Source of the DNA: MGBC114844 sp910585855
GTDB lineage: Bacteria; Bacillota; Clostridia; Lachnospirales; Lachnospiraceae
DNA: 64,000 nucleotides
Assembly (NCBI GenBank): GCA_965646165.1
Contig: CBFFYP010000013.1
Span: 1-64,000, forward strand
Direction of reading: 5' to 3'
Positions 59,538 to 64,000 of the stretch are shown piece after piece (the first letter of the stretch is position 1; every line of letters starts with the position of its first letter). Made by a program: the position numbers and the translations under genes. The notes under the pieces were generated by a model. That model was not told the origin of the DNA, made no database searches, and saw nothing but the letters and a program-made list of their open reading frames with translations.

Positions 59538-62453
59538 CTAGTCGTTTACAACTGCACCGTTTGGAGTAGATACATTTTCCTCTCCTGATTCTCCAAAATA
59601 AATCGCAAGAACATTTCTTGCAATTTCAGCGGCATAGCTGGAAGTATATCCATTTGGAATTAAAACACTGACAGCCACTTCCGGTTGTTCGCTTGGTGCA
59701 TAACCAATAAATAGTGCATGATGCGGACGATATGCGTTTTCCTGTGCAGTTCCGGTTTTTCCAGATACATGAACCGAAAGAGAACGAAAAATTGAAGAAA
59801 CCGATCCTCTCTCTACTACTGCACGCATCCCATTGTGTACCACATTCCAACTACTGTCGGCAATCTCTACTTTTCTTGCTAATTTTGCTTCATACTGCTC
59901 AATTAGACCGCCTTCCGAGTTGGTTCGTTTCTCTAATAAAGTAAGCTGATAGTTATAACCGCTGTTTGCCAGTGTCATAACATAACGGGCAAGCTGAATA
60001 TTAGTATAGTTATTGTTGCCCTGCCCCATAGTAGAACGAATGGGATCTTCTGTCGAAATCTCCGGCAAAGATTCGGTCAGTTCAATTCCGGTACACTCTC
60101 CTAAACCAAACATCTTTGCGTACTTTCCTAATCGTTCCAATCCATAGTCTGGAATATATTCCCCCGCCGAATTTAAACTTAAGCGATAGCCTATTTCATT
60201 GACATAATAGTTGCAGGAGTGCTGTATCGCTTCCGTAACTGTAATCGAACCATGACTTCCCGGATAAATCCAGCATTTTACTTCTGGTTTATAGCGATCA
60301 TAAATTCCAGTTGTACGAATCCGCTCATTCAGTCCGATCACGCCTTCTTCTAGTCCAGCGATTGCCGAAAGCGGTTTATAAGTCGAACCGGGAGCAGTAT
60401 TTGTCATAGTTGCACGGTTAATCAATGGTTTCGCATTGGACTGATCATTGGCAAGTCTGCTCCAATACTCGGCATCAATCGAGCCAGACAAACGGTTGTT
60501 ATCATAACTCGGATAAGTTACCATAGCAAGTACATCTCCGTTTTTTGGATCGACTACACAGACAGAACCAGAACAAGGATCAAGCCCTAACTGTGCCGGT
60601 GTCAATTCCAATGAAGTAATCTTTGACATAAAAAAGTAATAAGCGGTTACGGAATTTCCTCTCTGCAAAGACTGATACTCTTCTTCATTATAGGCAATAA
60701 TATTTTGATCAAATAAAAGTGTACAAATCTGTGTCGGACGAATCGTATAATTTTGAATCATATATTTATACACTTTTCGGCTGAATCCGGTATCATGTAC
60801 CAGTTTTTCCGAAATATAGCTGACCAAAGCCAGATAGACCTGTTCGGTATCGGAATATTTGCTGTCTAATTTTAATTTGGAAGTATCAATCCAGTTTTGA
60901 CTGATTGCATAGCCTAAAAATTCCCTCAGACTAATGGCATCGTCATTTCTCCAAGCAATAAAAGTGGTATCAGAGGTATCAATTCGGCTTGTTACCAATA
61001 CGCCTGCGTCAGCAAGCATCGTATATAAATAAGACATATAAACCTGATACTCTTCAGATAGTGCACTATAGATCGCAGCATTTTCATTCATCAGTTCATT
61101 TGACAATTCTTGAACTACTTGATCCCGTTTTTCCTGATAAGCAGTAAAGACCGCCTGTTCTGTTTCTGTAGCATCCTCCGCCGAAAAATGGGTTACATCT
61201 AAGATATTGTTATTAAATAGTGCATAATAGGCATCTTTAATCGAAATATACCGATTCGAAGCCGATAAATCTGGTTTGACCGGTACATCCCGGTTTACAA
61301 TTTTTATCGATAAAATACTGGCAAGGTATCGTTCCAACTCCTGATAAATCTGAATCGACAAATCCGCATCTATTGTTAAATAAATATCATTCCCGGCAAC
61401 CGGCTGTGTGACATCTGCTACATCTAAAACCGATCCGACACTGTCTACATAGACCGTCTGTTTCCCTTTGCTTCCATGCAGGGCTACTTCCATATATTCC
61501 TCGATCCCGGATTTTCCTACAATATCGTTTTGGCTGTAATCGGGATTTTCCTTTTGCAGTTCTTTTAATGTATCACTGTCCACTCTTCCGGTATAACCGA
61601 TAATATGTGCAAAATAAATCGCATCATTGTATTTGCGGATGGTTTCTTCTTCTACAGAAACCCCATGAAGTTCTGCCATATGTTCCTTAATTGCCGCTAC
61701 CGTCAAAGTATTGACATCTGATGCAATTTTGGTCGGAAGATAGCGCTGATAAGAATTAAAAGACAGTTCATAGCGAACCGATAAAATCTTTAATGCTTCT
61801 TCATTCGAATAAATACGAAAATCGTCATACTGCTTTCCTTCATCCACTTCTTTTCGTTCTTCCTCTGTCATCAAGGAATAAGATAATTCATTGACAATAT
61901 TAAACCGTTCGCTGCTGCACAGATACAAAAAAACATCCTCTGCTGTAGAATCCGAAAGTTTTTCTTTTTCTGTGTCTAATTCCTCGATACTTCGTTTTCC
62001 ATAGGCATCCCGCAAAAATCCCAGTCTTGTATTTTCAGAAAGAGTGGTAAAAATAAAATTTCCATTTTCATCAATCGCAATCCGAAAATCACTGTTTAAT
62101 GTATCCCCATTTTTTTCAATCAAACGAATAGTTTGATAAATCGTATGATTAATCTGCCGGTTATTTTGTGTATCATCATCTGTAATAACTACAGCATAAG
62201 CTAATTCATTATAGGCAAGCACCTTGCCGTTTCTGTCATAGATAAGCCCTCTTGTGCTGTCAATATCCAGTGTTCGTTTTGACTGGTATAGATAATCATT
62301 TAAATAACTCTCCCCATTTACAATCTGCAGTTGAAATACCCGAACCAAAAGCAACGCAAATAGTCCAATAAAAATCAGACTTAGAAAAAAAGTTCTTGCA
62401 CGAAGGGTATTCCAGAGATTTCGAAAAAATTCTTTAACCAAATTTATTTGCAC
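59538..62453 (-). CDS. pbp2: Penicillin-binding protein 2 (class B), unusually long
   Basis: 971 residues, much longer than the usual 600-700. An N-terminal membrane helix (about 18-43) and PBP dimerisation domain (about 60-380) are followed by an extra helical stretch of about 200 residues (about 390-600) before the transpeptidase. Catalytic motifs: Ser in APGSTYKPLSA, SCN in QHSCNYYVNE and KTG in SGKTGTAQEN. It cross-links peptidoglycan during rod elongation. Start GTG 62453 overlaps mreD and lies within its own SD; TTG 62441 is an alternative. Confidence 0.92.
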   Translation of the reverse strand: MQINLVKEFFRNLWNTLRARTFFLSLIFIGLFALLLVRVFQLQIVNGESYLNDYLYQSKRTLDIDSTRGLIYDRNGKVLAYNELAYAVVITDDDTQNNRQINHTIYQTIRLIEKNGDTLNSDFRIAIDENGNFIFTTLSENTRLGFLRDAYGKRSIEELDTEKEKLSDSTAEDVFLYLCSSERFNIVNELSYSLMTEEERKEVDEGKQYDDFRIYSNEEALKILSVRYELSFNSYQRYLPTKIASDVNTLTVAAIKEHMAELHGVSVEEETIRKYNDAIYFAHIIGYTGRVDSDTLKELQKENPDYSQNDIVGKSGIEEYMEVALHGSKGKQTVYVDSVGSVLDVADVTQPVAGNDIYLTIDADLSIQIYQELERYLASILSIKIVNRDVPVKPDLSASNRYISIKDAYYALFNNNILDVTHFSAEDATETEQAVFTAYQEKRDQVVQELSNELMNENAAIYSALSEEYQVYMSYLYTMLADAGVLVTSRIDTSDTTFIAWRNDDAISLREFLGYAISQNWIDTSKLKLDSKYSDTEQVYLALVSYISEKLVHDTGFSRKVYKYMIQNYTIRPTQICTLLFDQNIIAYNEEEYQSLQRGNSVTAYYFFMSKITSLELTPAQLGLDPCSGSVCVVDPKNGDVLAMVTYPSYDNNRLSGSIDAEYWSRLANDQSNAKPLINRATMTNTAPGSTYKPLSAIAGLEEGVIGLNERIRTTGIYDRYKPEVKCWIYPGSHGSITVTEAIQHSCNYYVNEIGYRLSLNSAGEYIPDYGLERLGKYAKMFGLGECTGIELTESLPEISTEDPIRSTMGQGNNNYTNIQLARYVMTLANSGYNYQLTLLEKRTNSEGGLIEQYEAKLARKVEIADSSWNVVHNGMRAVVERGSVSSIFRSLSVHVSGKTGTAQENAYRPHHALFIGYAPSEQPEVAVSVLIPNGYTSSYAAEIARNVLAIYFGESGEENVSTPNGAVVND

Positions 62454-62952
62454 TCCTTTTCTCGATTTTCTCTACTATTCGATTTATCTTTAAAATCGGG
62501 CGATAGATCAGTACGGCAATCAGTAACGTATAAACGGTTTCTGCCACAATCACATGCGGAAAATAATAGGATAAACGCAAGCGGTTTCTTAATAAAAACC
62601 GAATGATATAGACCAAAAAACCATATAAAAGATTACTTCCAGCAAAAAGACCAATCGGAAGCGTAATATCTTCATCATAGTATAATTGATGAAAAAATCC
62701 GTTTAAATAGCCGATTATCATATAGAGCAGTGCATAAAAACCAATCGCATCTCCATAATAAATATCTAACAATAATCCGCCAAAAAAACCTACCCAAATC
62801 CCGGTCTTTTGTCCTCGCACAAAACCAAACTCGGATGTCAGAATCAAAAGCAGGTTTGGTGCTACAGAAGCGATGGCAATACTCTGTCCAATCGTAATCT
62901 GCAAAAGAAAAAATACAAGAATAAAAATCCCTGTCATCAGTATACGAAGCAT
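62434..62952 (-). CDS. mreD: Rod-shape protein MreD
   Basis: 172-residue membrane protein with about five helices: IGQSIAIASVAPNLLLILTS, GIWVGFFGGLLLDIYYGDAI, GLFAGSNLLYGFLVYIIRFL. It links MreB/MreC with the elongasome. It overlaps pbp2 by 20 nt and lies 10 nt after mreC. Confidence 0.92.
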   Translation of the reverse strand: MLRILMTGIFILVFFLLQITIGQSIAIASVAPNLLLILTSEFGFVRGQKTGIWVGFFGGLLLDIYYGDAIGFYALLYMIIGYLNGFFHQLYYDEDITLPIGLFAGSNLLYGFLVYIIRFLLRNRLRLSYYFPHVIVAETVYTLLIAVLIYRPILKINRIVEKIEKRSANKFG

Positions 62953-62962
62953 GTCATCCCTC

Positions 62963-63805
62963 CTAATCAGTCTGCTTTTGTTCGGTAATCACCAAAACAT
63001 ACTCTAAATGTTCAAAGTCTACAACCGGCGTTACATACCCGGATTTGGTCAGATTATTGGCATCAATCGTAATTTCACTGACATAGCCAATTAAAATGCC
63101 CGGAAGAAATTTACTGCTGGTATGAGAAGTGACAAGTGTATAACCGTCAAACACCTCTGCTGTTTTTGAAATATCCTCTACCCGGATTCTGCCGTCATTC
63201 ATTAAAGTCAAATCTCCTGCTACATTACAAATATCAGAAGTTACTGCAAATTTTGCACTAACATTGCTGGAATCGTCAATAATTGCCCGCACAGTCGAGC
63301 TGTGTTCCGAAACAGAAATCACAATTCCAGCAAGCCCGTTTCCGGCAAGCACATTCATATTGACTTCGATTCCGTCTAAACTGCCTTTGTCAATCTGAAA
63401 AATCGTAAACCAATTTCCCGGATCTTTTCCTATTACCTTTGCTGCCACTTTCTCATACTGGTAGGTTTCGTCAAGGTGATAAAGCTGCCTTAACTGCATC
63501 AGTTCCTGATGTTCCTGTGCTAGATTACTGCTCTGCTGCAATGCGGCATTTAATTGCTCCTTTAACTGTTCGTTTTCTGTCATCACCACTCGTAAAGTTG
63601 TAAAATTATCCGACAGCTCCACTAACCATTTTCCCGCTTGATTCAGCCCCCGCTGAGCCGGAACAAGAATATAACCTGTAATATTTTGCAGCGGCTTGGC
63701 AATCGGAACATTGGTAATACTCAATACACAGGAGGCTACACAAAGAATCGAAAGGATGAGGAGCAAATATTTTGGCTCTAAGGAAAATCTTTTCTTTTTT
63801 TTCAT
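62963..63805 (-). CDS. mreC: Rod-shape protein MreC
   Basis: 280 residues. A Lys-rich N-terminus, one membrane helix (about 12-30, LLLILSILCVASCVLSITNV), a coiled coil (LNAALQQSSNLAQEHQELMQ) and the outside beta domain (VIGKDPGNWFTIFQIDKGSL). Start ATG 63805 follows AAGGA by 8 nt; the longer open frame lacks an RBS. It lies just after mreB. Confidence 0.93.
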   Translation of the reverse strand: MKKKKRFSLEPKYLLLILSILCVASCVLSITNVPIAKPLQNITGYILVPAQRGLNQAGKWLVELSDNFTTLRVVMTENEQLKEQLNAALQQSSNLAQEHQELMQLRQLYHLDETYQYEKVAAKVIGKDPGNWFTIFQIDKGSLDGIEVNMNVLAGNGLAGIVISVSEHSSTVRAIIDDSSNVSAKFAVTSDICNVAGDLTLMNDGRIRVEDISKTAEVFDGYTLVTSHTSSKFLPGILIGYVSEITIDANNLTKSGYVTPVVDFEHLEYVLVITEQKQTD

Positions 63806-63848
63806 AAACAATGTCCTTACTGTATTCCCTATTCTATTCCATTTTTTA

Positions 63849-64000
63849 TTAATTAAATATTTTATCCCGTGGAATATATGCCATAGACGCATACTGCGGA
63901 TCAGTGACGATTTTCGCAATTCCACGTGCTACACATTCCGACGGATTCTGCGGAATATTGACTTTTAATTCCGTTTCCTGATGGATAAGCTGATCAAAGT
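63849..64000 (-). CDS. mreB: MreB, C-terminal end (gene continues beyond the window)
   Basis: The last 50 codons, read from the window edge, give FDQLIHQETELKVNIPQNPS, CVARGIAKIVTD and end YIPRDKIFN, with a TAA at 63849-63851. This is the C-terminal part of the MreB actin-like fold (the ETxLxVxIxxNPxxCVARG segment). Most of the gene is outside, so its N-terminal ATP-binding motifs cannot be seen. The order mreB-mreC-mreD supports it. Confidence 0.82.
   Translation of the reverse strand, partial: FDQLIHQETELKVNIPQNPSECVARGIAKIVTDPQYASMAYIPRDKIFN

Overview
The window looks like a chromosomal segment of a low-GC Gram-positive anaerobe, most likely a Lachnospiraceae member (class Clostridia). 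This rests on the AT-rich sequence, strong GGAGG-type ribosome binding sites, the Firmicutes gene orders rng-rplU-prp-rpmA-obg-yhbY-nadD-yqeK-rsfS and yggS-sepF-ylmH, an L27 with the Prp-cleaved N-terminal extension, a group-B-like [FeFe] hydrogenase, and separate IMP cyclohydrolase and AICAR transformylase genes. All assignments come from reading the sequence; no database search was run.

Layout. 0.4-4.4 kb: histidine operon piece hisG-hisD-hisB-hisIE. 4.5-8.0 kb: heterodimeric ABC exporter. 8.0-11.2 kb: accessory zone with an anti-sigma-like membrane protein behind a sigma-factor remnant, an sdpR-sdpI pair and decayed genes. 11.3-12.8 kb: [FeFe] hydrogenase. 12.9-14.0 kb: a small regulator/toxin-antitoxin island between inverted repeats. 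14.1-19.2 kb: pepT, a B12/radical-SAM pair and RNase G. 19.2-22.2 kb: an accessory insertion (SseB-like protein, SDR enzyme, HicB, relBE remnant, repeats) that separates rng from rplU. 22.3-26.9 kb: ribosome and NAD genes. 27.0-32.4 kb: lexA, a zinc-ribbon protein, a TtcA-like enzyme, a large repeat unit and the final two steps of purine synthesis. 32.5-37.0 kb: GntR regulator, GntP permease and sugar-acid dehydratase. 37.5-43.0 kb: LysR regulator, a hydrolase, a frameshifted HxlR regulator, a GNAT enzyme and a tyrosine recombinase. 43.1-45.7 kb: kduD, kduI and an IclR regulator (pectin/uronate breakdown). 45.9-53.8 kb: cytidylate-kinase-like protein, rluD, lspA, aroB, ylmH, sepF, yggS and others. 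55.0-64.0 kb: a minus-strand cell-shape and division operon mreB-mreC-mreD-pbp2-minC-minD-minE-rodA-mgsA-dacF.

The most unusual content is non-coding. Eight copies of a roughly 240-350 bp element (family A) sit only between genes. Each copy folds on itself: a closing stem of about 25-28 bp whose sequence differs from copy to copy while its two sides stay complementary, then conserved inner hairpins. Two subtypes (CCAGA-ended and GCGAG-ended) occur as head-on pairs at 29.4-30.2 kb and 53.9-55.0 kb, the latter enclosing an 85-residue protein with two CxxC motifs. The 29 kb pair is bounded by 23-bp direct repeats. A second hairpin family (B) shares the outer boundary GGGGACGC. Together they look like an uncharacterised non-autonomous mobile or structured-RNA system.
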